A stretch of DNA of 64,000 nucleotides, from positions 30,647 through 94,646 of the forward strand of contig CALLPN010000014.1 of the NCBI GenBank assembly GCA_938015435.1, in the 5' to 3' direction. Below the pieces are notes generated by a model that was not told the DNA's origin, did not search any database, and saw nothing but the letters and a program-made list of their open reading frames with translations. Shown piece by piece: positions 1 to 8,964 of the stretch. The translations under genes were made by a program, and so were the position numbers. The number at the start of each line of letters is the position of its first letter. Position 1 is the stretch's first letter. This DNA is from an uncultured Saprospiraceae bacterium (lineage in GTDB: Bacteria > Bacteroidota > Bacteroidia > Chitinophagales > Saprospiraceae).

Positions 1-183
1 TTGTCAGGTCTTTCCACTGCTTCGGTACAGAATTGCATGTCAGACGAGGAGTTGGATCAGGGTATTTCAAATATAGTCTCAGAGATCCAATTTGTTGATC
101 CTACAAATCATGATTATCGTATTACTCAAGGTCTTTTTCCTCAAGGCTATGACGCTAATACAATAGGATATCAAAGACAATAA
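1..183 (+). CDS. C-terminal end of a probable parallel beta-helix protein (partial)
   Basis: The frame is open from the first base of the window and ends with TAA at 181-183, so only the last 60 or so codons of a longer gene are visible; the TTG at position 1 is not taken as a start. The visible part contains FVDPTNHDYRITQG, the kind of 'VDP...DYR' ending often found at the C-terminus of right-handed parallel beta-helix proteins (pectate-lyase-like, PbH1 repeats). That assignment is inference from a short motif; enzyme activity cannot be judged. It converges on the RDD gene on the other strand, with a gap of about 30 bases. Confidence 0.5.
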   Translation: MSGLSTASVQNCMSDEELDQGISNIVSEIQFVDPTNHDYRITQGLFPQGYDANTIGYQRQ

Positions 184-214
184 TATAATTGTAAATTAGA
201 TTCAATATGGATAA

Positions 215-946
215 TTAATATTCGGTATAATTTTTATCCGAAACAGAATCACTTTGGTAGTAGTTATAATCTTTAACAACAGTTTTTAAGAATTCTTGAG
301 AAGAAACGCTCTTTTTTACACCGATGATTTCTTCAATTTTAGCTGCAGCTTTGCTCATAAGAGCATATCTATTATCGGATCTGTCCGAAAGTACAGTTTT
401 GATGATTCGGACATCTTGAGTTGTGAGTTGGCTAGCTTGAGTATATAATGGTTGATAGCCTTCTTCAACTTTAATAAATGCCGTTTTTTCGAGGCTCGAA
501 TCATTATTAAGACTTACTACAATAGTGCCTGCTGCTTTGTCTCCTAATCTTTGTTGCTTATCTCCACTGGCAATACTCAATATTCCCGGCAAACCCATAA
601 TAAGCCAAATATCTACGATTTGCATCATCCATCTGGTGATGATCTGACTCAAACTTAGCGGAGTACCATCTATAGATACAACCTTACTTCTTGTGATACT
701 TTTGCCAGGCGTCTGTCCACCATTGAGTATTTCAAATGTCAAAGTATAGAGAAATATGGGGAGAAAAAAGAAAGCTATAGCCATTCCACTAACTCCGATT
801 CGATCTATTAGAAATCCCATAGCTACACTATATCCAAACATGATGAGAAGATCCAATAGCTGAGCTAGTACTCTATTTCCAAGTCCTGCTAACTTGTATT
901 TGATTTCGACATTTTGGGCAGTCTTTATATTGATGTAATCTGGCAT
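215..946 (-). CDS. RDD family membrane protein
   Basis: A 243-residue protein whose first 150 residues form an RDD domain: the segment LGNRVLAQLLDLLIMFGYS carries the conserved Arg and Asp in the first membrane helix, followed by two or three more hydrophobic segments. The last 90 residues are soluble and charged. RDD proteins are small integral membrane proteins; some are proposed transporters, but the role is mostly unknown. It is transcribed divergently from the SpoIIM-like gene that opens the MoxR/DUF58 operon. RDD genes often sit next to such clusters in Bacteroidota, so a shared envelope function is plausible but inferred. Confidence 0.85.
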   Translation of the reverse strand: MPDYINIKTAQNVEIKYKLAGLGNRVLAQLLDLLIMFGYSVAMGFLIDRIGVSGMAIAFFFLPIFLYTLTFEILNGGQTPGKSITRSKVVSIDGTPLSLSQIITRWMMQIVDIWLIMGLPGILSIASGDKQQRLGDKAAGTIVVSLNNDSSLEKTAFIKVEEGYQPLYTQASQLTTQDVRIIKTVLSDRSDNRYALMSKAAAKIEEIIGVKKSVSSQEFLKTVVKDYNYYQSDSVSDKNYTEY

Positions 947-1083
947 TCTTGATGAGAGTTAGTAGTATTTTTATAATTTTATTCTATTACAGAATCTAAA
1001 ATAATACTTCTGAACAATCTTCCTTAGATGAACGGCTATATTTCACAAGGAATTACTATATTACACTAAATCAACATGAATGC

Positions 1084-2067
1084 ATGAGAGAGGTTATATT
1101 CTCCAGAAATAATGAATCTAAATGGAAAGAGATGGAGGAATACCTCTCTGGTAGTCGCCGTATTACTGCGGATGAGTTGGCTGACTATTACATTCATATA
1201 AATGATGACCTATCCTACGCCAAGACATTCTATCCACAAAGTCATTTGGTTAGTTACCTTAATGAAATAGCACTCGGCCTTCATAGAAAAATCTATAAGA
1301 CCAAGAAAGAGAAAAAATCAAGAATAAAGCAGTTTTGGAGGTATGAAGTTCCTGCAGCAATGAGAGCAGGCCATAAAGAGCTTTTCTATTCGACTGTCGT
1401 TTTTTTGGTAGCTATAGCTATCGGAGTATTCTCTTCTATGCAAGACGACAGTTTTGTACGTCTCATTTTAGGTAATGATTATGTCAATATGACACTAAAT
1501 AATATTGATGAAGGAGATCCGATGGGAGTATATCGTAGCCATTCTCAGGGAGGGATGTTTTGGGGTATCGCTATTAATAATGTTAGAGTATCATTTCTAG
1601 CATTCGCCTTTGGTATACTCAGTTCTCTTGCTACAGGCTATATACTATTTCAAAACGGGATTATGGTGGGAGCGTTTCAATATTTCTTTATTCAGAAAGG
1701 CTTAGGTTGGATATCGTTTTCTACGATATTTCTGCATGGTGCGTTGGAATTGTCTGCCATTGTGATCGCAGGTGCCGCGGGTATGATTATAGGTAATAGT
1801 TGGATGTTTCCTGGGACTTACTCAAGATCAGTATCTCTGACTAAAGGATCTAAGCGTGCGCTTAAAATAATAGTAGGCTTAGTACCAGTCTTTATCATAG
1901 CAGCAGTAATAGAAAGCTTTGTTACTAGACTATATCAAGATATGCCTAGTGCTCTGAGGAGTATTATTATTTTAGCATCATTTGCTTGGGTGATATACTA
2001 CTTTGTAATACTTCCTATTCAATTAGAAAAACAAAGAATCACTGAATCTACATTTGATAAGAGCTAA
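1084..2067 (+). CDS. SpoIIM-like (DUF95) integral membrane protein
   Basis: The 327-residue protein has a soluble N-terminal part of about 95 residues, then about six membrane helices. The middle contains the family pattern of a helix ending NNVRVSFLAFAFGI followed by a glycine-rich helix and FLHGALELSAIVIAGAAG, typical of the stage II sporulation protein M family (PF01944). Outside spore formers this family is found next to RDD, MoxR and DUF58 genes, as here; its role there is unknown. The ATG at 1084 is the only sensible start, because an ATG seven bases earlier runs into TGA after three codons. First gene of the rightward operon. Confidence 0.85.
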   Translation: MREVIFSRNNESKWKEMEEYLSGSRRITADELADYYIHINDDLSYAKTFYPQSHLVSYLNEIALGLHRKIYKTKKEKKSRIKQFWRYEVPAAMRAGHKELFYSTVVFLVAIAIGVFSSMQDDSFVRLILGNDYVNMTLNNIDEGDPMGVYRSHSQGGMFWGIAINNVRVSFLAFAFGILSSLATGYILFQNGIMVGAFQYFFIQKGLGWISFSTIFLHGALELSAIVIAGAAGMIIGNSWMFPGTYSRSVSLTKGSKRALKIIVGLVPVFIIAAVIESFVTRLYQDMPSALRSIIILASFAWVIYYFVILPIQLEKQRITESTFDKS

Positions 2068-2121
2068 TTCATAAGCTTTGTAACTAAAAGATAAGTGATA
2101 TAATTATAAAATAGAACCAAC

Positions 2122-3108
2122 ATGAATACACCAAACGAACTTATACTAAACCAAAGAAGAGACTTTGGAGATGTAATCGGAGATAGTGTGAAGTTTATGA
2201 AAATTAACTTCAAACCCTTATTGTCAGTGTTTTTAACTTACCTAGTACCCATACTATTGATACCTATGATAGTGTTATTGGCAACAGGCTATCTTACTCA
2301 ATTTTTAGAATCAATGTCATTAGATGGTCCAACTATAGATCCAGCATCGAGCATGGGTTATATGATGGGGTTGATGCTCATGATGTTCGGATTTATGTTA
2401 GTGTATTTCTTGGCTTATATGGTTCTTAATTTGTCCATCTATGGAGCATTTTTGGCCTATGAGGAAAATGGGAATATGGTCGTTACGAAGGCTCAAATCA
2501 AAGCAAAAATTAAATCTAATTTTGGTAATTACTTAATCAGTATCCTGATATACATACCCATTATTATAGTGTTTTACTTAATGACGATGGTCTTATTTAT
2601 GCTAGGTTTTGCTTTAGGAACAATCGCCACAGGAATAATCTTATTGATACTTCCAGTGGTTTGTGCTTGGTTTTTTACGATCATTCATAATTTTTCATGG
2701 ATTAGAATAAGAGAAAATGTAGGAGTCGGTACTGGATTTGAAAGGTCATTTGCATTGATCAAAAATAATTGGTGGTCAATGTTTGGTGTTTTATTTGTTT
2801 CTTATCTAGTAGTTATGATTCTTTCATATTCCTTTTCGATTCCGTTTCATTTGATGACCTATTTTGGTAGCCTTAGTATGGTCGAAACCGATTCGGGTAT
2901 CGGTGCTGGTTTAATGATTGTTTTGTCAGGCTTAGGATTTTTTATCTATTTATTGGGTAGTCTTTTTTTGCAGCAGTATGTATCTGCTTGTTCGATCATG
3001 AAATATTATGATATGGTAGAGCAAAGAGATGGCAGTTCGGTGGCAGCGCAAATAGATCAACTCGGAGAAACGACAGAAAGTTTCTTTGAAAACGAGGGGG
3101 AATATTAA
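2122..3108 (+). CDS. Polytopic membrane protein of the MoxR/DUF58 operon
   Basis: A 328-residue hydrophobic protein with about six predicted membrane spans, a charged N-terminus (RRDFGDVIGDSVKFMK) and an acidic C-terminal tail. The start 'RRDFGDVI.DSVKFMK.NFKPL' and spacing of helices resemble the poorly characterised membrane proteins related to the glycerophosphodiesterase membrane domain/DUF4013 group often seen in this operon type. No catalytic motif is visible. It follows the SpoIIM-like gene by 54 bases, and its end overlaps the start proposed for the DUF4129 gene by 23 bases, so it is probably cotranscribed and coupled. Confidence 0.7.
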   Translation: MNTPNELILNQRRDFGDVIGDSVKFMKINFKPLLSVFLTYLVPILLIPMIVLLATGYLTQFLESMSLDGPTIDPASSMGYMMGLMLMMFGFMLVYFLAYMVLNLSIYGAFLAYEENGNMVVTKAQIKAKIKSNFGNYLISILIYIPIIIVFYLMTMVLFMLGFALGTIATGIILLILPVVCAWFFTIIHNFSWIRIRENVGVGTGFERSFALIKNNWWSMFGVLFVSYLVVMILSYSFSIPFHLMTYFGSLSMVETDSGIGAGLMIVLSGLGFFIYLLGSLFLQQYVSACSIMKYYDMVEQRDGSSVAAQIDQLGETTESFFENEGEY

Positions 3109-3832
3109 ACAGATATATACATATATAATTACGGTTTTCCTGATTTGTACTACGTTGCAAATCAAGGGACAAGAGGGTTATGTAGTAGCCTCCGATACAT
3201 CAGTAAGTACTGTAGAGAGAGAGATTTCTCAAAAAAAGATAGATAATTATCGATCTCAGCCCGCATATAATTACGAAGATAATCCAGAATATAGTGATAA
3301 TTTTTTATCTCGTCTTTGGATGCGATTCATAGAGTGGCTAGGAAGTATATTAGGAGGTGGAGGAGTCGGTATATTAGGGAAGACTATTTATTATGGTCTT
3401 ATTTTACTAGCGATTATTAGTGTGGTAGTATTTATCACAAGAGCACAGGGGCACAATCCTTTTGGACGTACGGATCGAAAATCTAGAACGGCATTAGCCG
3501 CTGAGTTGGTCGATGAAAATACTTCAATAGAGTCCATCGAGGACTTAATCAATAAAGCGGAACGTTCGGATGAATATCGACTAGCCATAAGGTTGCATTA
3601 TTTAAAGTCTCTTAGAATGCTTGATACCGCAAAAGCGATTAATTGGAGATCCGGTAAAACGAATCACGATTATTTGTTAGAAATTAAAGATAATAATCTC
3701 AAAGAAAAATTTGACGACTTAAGCTATATATATGAATATAGTTGGTATGGTCAATTTGAAATTAATAGTTTAGAGCAGTACCATAAATTGCGTGATCCAT
3801 TTCATTCATTATTTCATACATTAAATAAGTAG
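3086..3832 (+). CDS. DUF4129 domain protein
   Basis: A 248-residue protein with a cleavable or anchoring hydrophobic N-terminus, a second membrane segment near residues 95-115, and a C-terminal DUF4129 region (around YRLAIRLHYLKSLRML ... YEYSWYGQF). DUF4129 proteins are partners of MoxR/DUF58 systems and of transglutaminase-like proteins; biochemical function is unknown. The start proposed is TTG at 3086, which overlaps the previous gene by 23 bases and puts a signal-like helix right behind the first basic residues; no ATG or GTG is available before the helix. Confidence 0.8.
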   Translation: MKTRGNIKQIYTYIITVFLICTTLQIKGQEGYVVASDTSVSTVEREISQKKIDNYRSQPAYNYEDNPEYSDNFLSRLWMRFIEWLGSILGGGGVGILGKTIYYGLILLAIISVVVFITRAQGHNPFGRTDRKSRTALAAELVDENTSIESIEDLINKAERSDEYRLAIRLHYLKSLRMLDTAKAINWRSGKTNHDYLLEIKDNNLKEKFDDLSYIYEYSWYGQFEINSLEQYHKLRDPFHSLFHTLNK

Positions 3833-3835
3833 GAG

Positions 3836-5026
3836 ATGGGGAATAGAAAAAAGATTGCTTTTTATGTGTGTCTTATATTGTTAGTAGCTTATTTGATGCC
3901 AGTCGAAAAAAACTGGCAAGAATCATATAGTCAAAAGCATAACTGGCCATATGGAGCGGAAGTGACTAGAGCTGTTTGGCAGGATTTGTTTCCTCAATCA
4001 ATTATTACTGAGGCAGACTTGCCAATATGGAATACAATGAGAGACAATGAATTTACGTCTAAGCAACTATATGTTATTTTTGATAGACAAATATCTTTTG
4101 ATTCTTTGGATAGGAGCAGTTTATTGGATTTTGTATATACTGGTAATTCTGCTTTTATTGTTTCGGATAGATTAGATAGTGGTCTGTTAGATACACTGAA
4201 TATCACCAAAAAATATAGAGTGTCAGAAGACCTGACTTCTATCATCAACGGGCTCAACGTTATTACTTCTGAGCAAGATTTTTTTGAGAGTAAAGATTCT
4301 AGTTATTCGTTTTCTATTAAGGATTATGAAAAGTATTTTACTAATATAGATACAGTATCCAACGATATGATTGCTTTAGCCTATGGTGCGGATACTTCCG
4401 AGCTTACGTATGTCAAAATACCATTTGGAGAAGGGTCCTTTTATTTGCACAATCAACCATTGCTTTTAACTAACTATTACGTGTTAAGTGATGAAGGGAA
4501 ACGTTACCTAGAGCAAATGGCATCATATTTACCTTCTTATGACATCATCTGGGATAATAACTATAAGGCGATCGAAAAGATGAGAGCAGAGAGTCCTCTT
4601 AAAGTGATACTTAGTTATGATACAATGAGATGGGCATATTGGTTGTCTGTATTAGGTTTGCTTTTGTTTTTTGTTTTCAGAATAAAAAGACGGCAAAGAA
4701 TCATTCCTGTTGTAGAACCACCTACCAATGATTCTTTGGATTTTGCGAAGACAATGGGTAACTTGTATTTCAACAGTGCAGATAATAAAACATTGGCGCA
4801 AAAGAAAATTGCAATCCTGAAGGAATATCTGTCACGTAAGCTGTATCTCAGTGATATTACATTTGGAGACGATGAAGTAGCGAATGTTGTAAATAAAACG
4901 AATCATACTAACGAAGAAGTGGTAAAACTATTTAACGTCATAAATGCGATTAATAATACCGAGACGGTAGGTGATGGTCAGCTAAAAGTGCTCAATAGAT
5001 TGGTGAATAAAATGACTCAAAAATAA
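3836..5026 (+). CDS. DUF4350 domain protein
   Basis: A 396-residue protein with an N-terminal membrane anchor (about residues 7-22), an extracytoplasmic DUF4350 region beginning at YGAEVTRAVWQDLFPQS, a second membrane helix near residues 265-283 followed by a basic cluster (RIKRRQR), and a cytoplasmic tail of about 110 residues. DUF4350 proteins are a regular member of Bacteroidota MoxR/DUF58/DUF4129 operons. The ATG lies three bases after the stop of the DUF4129 gene. Function is unknown; an envelope complex with the neighbouring proteins is inferred. Confidence 0.8.
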   Translation: MGNRKKIAFYVCLILLVAYLMPVEKNWQESYSQKHNWPYGAEVTRAVWQDLFPQSIITEADLPIWNTMRDNEFTSKQLYVIFDRQISFDSLDRSSLLDFVYTGNSAFIVSDRLDSGLLDTLNITKKYRVSEDLTSIINGLNVITSEQDFFESKDSSYSFSIKDYEKYFTNIDTVSNDMIALAYGADTSELTYVKIPFGEGSFYLHNQPLLLTNYYVLSDEGKRYLEQMASYLPSYDIIWDNNYKAIEKMRAESPLKVILSYDTMRWAYWLSVLGLLLFFVFRIKRRQRIIPVVEPPTNDSLDFAKTMGNLYFNSADNKTLAQKKIAILKEYLSRKLYLSDITFGDDEVANVVNKTNHTNEEVVKLFNVINAINNTETVGDGQLKVLNRLVNKMTQK

Positions 5027-5128
5027 TGAGTAACATGCAATGCGTAAACTACCTAATAAATAGATAAATAATAGAAATCGTAAATAGACAATTAGAATTA
5101 TTATTGATAGAATAAAACATTGAATACA

Positions 5129-6196
5129 ATGGATGATAACAAAGACATAGAAACACAAAGTGAAGAAAACGATGGGGTGAATATCGAATCTACAGAAGGT
5201 TCAATTGATAGTGTAGAAGCTTCAACCCATTACTTTGTAGATAGAACAGATCTTAGTCCTGTAAGAAAATCTATCGAAGATATTAAAGATGAGATTGGTA
5301 AAATAATAGTTGGTCAAGAAAAGATGGTTGAGCTTCTACTCGCAGCTATCTTTGCTAATGGTCATGTATTGATCGAAGGTTTTCCTGGTGTAGGAAAGAC
5401 ACTTACTGCTAAGATACTATCGCGAACTATAGATGCTAATTTTTCTAGGATTCAATTTACGCCTGATTTGATGCCGTCAGATATTTTGGGTACGTCTATT
5501 TTCAATTATAAGACCTCAGAATTTGAATACAAACAAGGCCCTATATTTTCCAATATTGTATTGATCGATGAGATCAATAGATCACCAGCTAAAACTCAAG
5601 CGGCACTATTCGAAGTCATGGAAGAAAGGCAAGTGACAATGGATGGTACTAAGTATAAAATGAGTGATCCATTCTTAATAGTAGCCACACAAAATCCAAT
5701 TGAATTAGAAGGAACCTATAGGCTGCCAGAAGCTCAGATGGATAGGTTTTTATTTAAGATAAAAGTAGACTATCCAGAGCTAGATAGCGAAGTAGAATTA
5801 CTTCGTAGAGCACATACAGGCAGTGGTGCGGATAGTGTAGATCAGATCCAAAAAATATTATCTCCAGATCAAATCGCTAATCACAGATCGCTCACAACTA
5901 AAGTAATTGTAGAGGAGAAGCTAATGCGATATATTGCGGAGATCGTAAATAAGACTCGTAATTTTAAAGATATAGAGATAGGTGCTAGCCCAAGAGGATC
6001 ATTAGCAATAATGGCAGCAGCAAAAGCTATAGCAGTAATCCGAGGAAGAGATTTCGTAACACCAGATGATATTCAATACGTAGTAGATCCTGTGCTTTCT
6101 CATAGAGTAACTATAGCTCCAGAGAGAGAAATGGAAGGAGTAAGTCCATCCAAGATCATTACATCATTGATGAAGAGCGTGGAAGTACCCCGGTAA
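5129..6196 (+). CDS. MoxR family AAA+ ATPase
   Basis: A 355-residue ATPase with Walker A GFPGVGKT, Walker B VLIDEINRSP, and the MoxR hallmark sequences FTPDLMPSD and ATQNPIELEGTY with an arginine finger region after it (PEAQMDRF). An acidic, low-complexity head of about 45 residues precedes the domain. MoxR ATPases act as chaperones that remodel or load partner proteins, often VWA or DUF58 proteins. ATG at 5129 is preferred over TTG at 5120. The DUF58 gene follows, but at an unusual distance of 500 bases that contains a large microsatellite. Confidence 0.93.
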   Translation: MDDNKDIETQSEENDGVNIESTEGSIDSVEASTHYFVDRTDLSPVRKSIEDIKDEIGKIIVGQEKMVELLLAAIFANGHVLIEGFPGVGKTLTAKILSRTIDANFSRIQFTPDLMPSDILGTSIFNYKTSEFEYKQGPIFSNIVLIDEINRSPAKTQAALFEVMEERQVTMDGTKYKMSDPFLIVATQNPIELEGTYRLPEAQMDRFLFKIKVDYPELDSEVELLRRAHTGSGADSVDQIQKILSPDQIANHRSLTTKVIVEEKLMRYIAEIVNKTRNFKDIEIGASPRGSLAIMAAAKAIAVIRGRDFVTPDDIQYVVDPVLSHRVTIAPEREMEGVSPSKIITSLMKSVEVPR

Positions 6197-6217
6197 ATGA
6201 GACAATATTTTCGAAGA

Positions 6218-6261
6218 AAATATGTATTCGAATTTATACTGAGCGACAAAGGAGTCGAAGT
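6218..6261 (+). repeat. Left copy of a 44-nt imperfect direct repeat
   Basis: This copy matches 6512-6555 at 37 of 44 positions by eye. It contains ACTGAGCGACAAAGGAGTCG, which resembles the 'CTGAGCG..GTCGAAG' intergenic motif common in Bacteroidota genomes. The two copies bracket the heptanucleotide array. Confidence 0.8.
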
Positions 6262-6283
6262 ATGCAGGAAGAATGATCAATGA

Positions 6284-6458
6284 TCAGTAAGCAGTAAGCA
6301 GTAAGCAGTAAGCAGTAAGCAGTAATCAGTAATCAGTAAGCAGTAATCAGTAATCAGTAATCAGTAAGCAGTAAGCAGTAAGCAGTAAGCAGTAAGCAGT
6401 AAGCAGTAAGCAGTAAGCAGTAATCAGTAAGCAGTAAGCAGTAAGCAGTAAGCAGTAA
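6284..6458 (+). repeat. Heptanucleotide microsatellite, 25 exact units
   Basis: There are 25 uninterrupted 7-nt units of form KCAGTAA, where K is T in seven units (6284, 6326, 6333, 6347, 6354, 6361, 6424) and G in eighteen. A degenerate tail continues to about 6489. Each unit contains TAA, so the plus strand is closed in all three frames and the array cannot be read through as protein. Unit-number change by strand slippage would alter the MoxR-DUF58 spacing or mRNA, not a reading frame. Confidence 0.95.
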
Positions 6459-6511
6459 GCAGTTTGCAGTAGGTAGTAGGCAGTTGGCAAGTAAGAAGTA
6501 TACAAGCAAGT

Positions 6512-6555
6512 AAATATGTATTCGAGGTTATACTGAGAGACTGAGGAGCCGAGGT
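6512..6555 (+). repeat. Right copy of the 44-nt imperfect direct repeat
   Basis: Partner of 6218-6261. Differences are clustered in the second half of the element. Having one copy on each side of the array suggests the array grew inside a repetitive intergenic element that was already present. Confidence 0.8.
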
Positions 6556-6698
6556 GAAATTGTAATTGAAAGAGCGAGAAATCTTAAATAAGAGATATGA
6601 GTAAGTTAGAGATTAAGTATCGAACACCATGGAGTTCGGATTAGGAATAAAGTTGCGTGCCAAGTAAAACCAAAATAAACTATAACGAAAATTAAAAA

Positions 6699-8030
6699 TT
6701 GAAATTAATTAGATCCATATATCTCACGAGTCGCTTTTTTACGGTTGTCGTGGTAATAGTCTTGCTTTTTGTGCTAGGCTATAGCTTTCCTATGATTACA
6801 ATGATCGCCAAGTGGGCATTAGTAGCTTGGGCAGTGTTATTGATTATGGAAATAATGAATCTTTACAAACTGAAAGAAGGCTTGGAAGCGGAGAGGTTAC
6901 ATGAGAGTAAATTATCCAATGGTGATGATAATGAGATCAGGATAATAATGACCTCTCATTATGGATATGATCTTTATGCAGAAGTTGTAGATGAGATTCC
7001 CCATCAATTTCAAAGAAGAGATATATCATGGAAAATCAGCCTTCCCAAAGAGAGTACAGAGACGCTTAAGTATCTATTGCGTCCGACTAAGCGTGGAGAA
7101 TATAGCTTTGGAGCGATCAACATATTTTTATGTACACAATTTGGACTATTGCAACGAAGGTATAGTTTTCCTAATGAAGTAGTCGTACCCGTATATCCGT
7201 CGATTATACAAATGAAGAAGTACGAATTTTCGGCATTTACAAATAATCTCACAGCACTTGGTATCAAGAGGATTCGAAGGGTAGGGCAGACTACTGAGTT
7301 TGATCAGATCAAAGAATATGTGGCTGGAGATGACCCACGTAATATCAATTGGAAAGCTTCAGCAAAGTCAACAGGTTTAATGATCAATCACTATGAAGAT
7401 GAAAAGTCTCAGCCTGTTTACTGCATAGTCGATAAAGGCAGATTGATGAGGAGTCCATTTAATGAATTGACATTACTAGATTATGCGGTGAATAGCGCTC
7501 TAGTAATGTCCAATGTAGCAATACAAAAACAGGATAAAGCTGGACTGATTACTTTCTCAAATAAGATGAGTTCTATAGTAAAAGCAGATCGTCGATCAGG
7601 GCAGCTACAACGTATACTGGAAACTCTATATAATCAGAAGACTTTCTACAAAGAGTCTAATTACGAAATGCTCGCCACATATATTCAACGTAGAGTTACG
7701 AGTCGAAGTTTACTTTTGCTCTATACCAATTTCGAAAGTTTAAGTTCATTTCGAAGACAATTACCATATTTAAGATCCTTATCTAAAAGACATCTTCTGG
7801 TAGTAATATTTTTTGAAAATACAGAACTCGATACCATCATTCAGTCTCAACCCAAACTATCTGAAGAAATTTATACACAAGTCATAGCGGAACAGCTTTC
7901 ATTAGAGAAGCAGCTGATAGTTAGCGAACTGAAAAAGAACGGAATCTACTCGGTGCTCACTGCTCCATCGAATCTCAATGTGAATACAATAAACAAGTAT
8001 TTAGAATTTAAGGCGAGAGGAATGGTTTAA
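6699..8030 (+). CDS. DUF58 domain protein
   Basis: A 443-residue protein with two N-terminal membrane helices (about residues 12-45), an extracytoplasmic beta-rich section, then the DUF58 core: GDDPRNINWKASAKSTGLMI, followed by a VWA-like fold (YCIVDKGRLM..., ALVMSNVAIQKQDKAGLITF). DUF58 proteins pair with MoxR ATPases. The start is taken as TTG at 6699, because TAA lies two codons upstream in frame and the next ATG would remove the membrane helices. A TTG start after the long repetitive spacer suggests weak or re-initiated translation; that is inference. Confidence 0.9.
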   Translation: MKLIRSIYLTSRFFTVVVVIVLLFVLGYSFPMITMIAKWALVAWAVLLIMEIMNLYKLKEGLEAERLHESKLSNGDDNEIRIIMTSHYGYDLYAEVVDEIPHQFQRRDISWKISLPKESTETLKYLLRPTKRGEYSFGAINIFLCTQFGLLQRRYSFPNEVVVPVYPSIIQMKKYEFSAFTNNLTALGIKRIRRVGQTTEFDQIKEYVAGDDPRNINWKASAKSTGLMINHYEDEKSQPVYCIVDKGRLMRSPFNELTLLDYAVNSALVMSNVAIQKQDKAGLITFSNKMSSIVKADRRSGQLQRILETLYNQKTFYKESNYEMLATYIQRRVTSRSLLLLYTNFESLSSFRRQLPYLRSLSKRHLLVVIFFENTELDTIIQSQPKLSEEIYTQVIAEQLSLEKQLIVSELKKNGIYSVLTAPSNLNVNTINKYLEFKARGMV

Positions 8031-8060
8031 GACTTGTTATTAAATTTCAAAATAATCTAG

Positions 8061-8876
8061 ATGAATGCCTTTAATTTTTTTCTTTTTTTCTTTTCAATTA
8101 TGTTTATTGGATGTACTTCAGAAATGAGTCTCAAGGAGGTTTCAAAAGAAGAAGTAATCAAACGATTGAGGGCAAGAACCTATAATCAGTCAGGCGTTCT
8201 TTATATAAGTCCTAATAGGGATACTCTCACAACTGCAGGTCGAGAATTACTAAATACAGGCAAAGCGTCAAAGAGATTTTTTGAGGATGAGAATGGGCTA
8301 ATAAAAAATATAGAGATTTCTAAATTGAAAGAATCAGATATTTTCTTTGAGATTATGTATCGAGAATTTCAAGATCATCCGTTAAATTATTTGGGCGAAA
8401 TAGAAATTGAATGTAATGAGTTAGAGAAAATCCGTCGGGCGTATCAGACCGACCAATCTTCGAGGAAAAAAGGGTTTACTGGTCAAGGGGATAAAGAAAA
8501 TCGAGAGATACTATTTTCATTCGTAAACAAATGTGGTTGGGAACCCTTGTTGCCAAATATGGATTCTATCTGGTTTATTTACCAACACTCTGGGGAAAAA
8601 TTAATGGCCTATTATTTTACGGATATTCAAGAAATGTATGAAAATGGATATTTGTCATCGAGATCTATGGCGCTTTCTATTGATAGGATTCGTATGAATG
8701 CAGGATACCCTCAGGTTTATGGTTCTCAGATTGTAGTTCAATCATTTTATGATATTCAAGATGAAGTGAATGTCAATAAAAGAAGGAAGAGTATGGGTAT
8801 GAAATCTATACAGCAAAGAGCTAGAGATGCGGGATTTGATTATGTCGGTCCAGCTATTGAAACTGAAAACAATTAG
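8061..8876 (+). CDS. Putative lipoprotein, DUF6624-like C-terminus
   Basis: The 271-residue product starts with a short hydrophobic signal ending in FIGC, a lipobox, so a lipid-anchored protein is expected. The C-terminal third contains SIDRIRMNAGYPQVYGSQ, which resembles the 'L.DR......G.PQ.YGTQ' motif of DUF6624 proteins; function unknown. It begins 30 bases after the DUF58 gene on the same strand and may be the last gene of that transcript, or independent. The domain match is from memory of the motif and is tentative. Confidence 0.6.
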   Translation: MNAFNFFLFFFSIMFIGCTSEMSLKEVSKEEVIKRLRARTYNQSGVLYISPNRDTLTTAGRELLNTGKASKRFFEDENGLIKNIEISKLKESDIFFEIMYREFQDHPLNYLGEIEIECNELEKIRRAYQTDQSSRKKGFTGQGDKENREILFSFVNKCGWEPLLPNMDSIWFIYQHSGEKLMAYYFTDIQEMYENGYLSSRSMALSIDRIRMNAGYPQVYGSQIVVQSFYDIQDEVNVNKRRKSMGMKSIQQRARDAGFDYVGPAIETENN

Positions 8877-8901
8877 TTTTATCTGCAATTAAATTTTATA
8901 A

Positions 8902-8934
8902 TTTGTATTGCAAGCCTTATTATGTATAAGTTTG
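8902..8934 (+). promoter_or_regulatory. Bacteroidota-type promoter for the HTH-like gene
   Basis: TTTG at 8902-8905 and TAAGTTTG at 8927-8934 are separated by 21 bases, matching the -33 TTTG / -7 TAnnTTTG pattern of the phylum's housekeeping sigma factor. Transcription would start near 8941, giving a leader of about 24 bases before the ATG at 8965. Confidence 0.55.
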
Positions 8935-8964
8935 TAGTTATATTGATTTTCGAAATGATATAAA

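Larger units (their letters stand above)
6197..6698. other. 502-base gene-free spacer inside the MoxR-DUF58 operon
   Basis: Between the MoxR stop and the DUF58 start there is no credible gene. The spacer is built from a 44-nt imperfect direct repeat (6218-6261 and 6512-6555) on either side of a long run of 7-nt units, followed by about 140 bases of ordinary AT-rich sequence. Genes of this type are normally adjacent, so the spacer is probably a later insertion or expansion. Confidence 0.8.

Noticed and set aside
6284..6458. Tandem array resembling a CRISPR or coding repeat
   Set aside because: The unit is only 7 bases, with no spacers and no cas genes; every unit contains TAA, so the plus strand cannot be coding.
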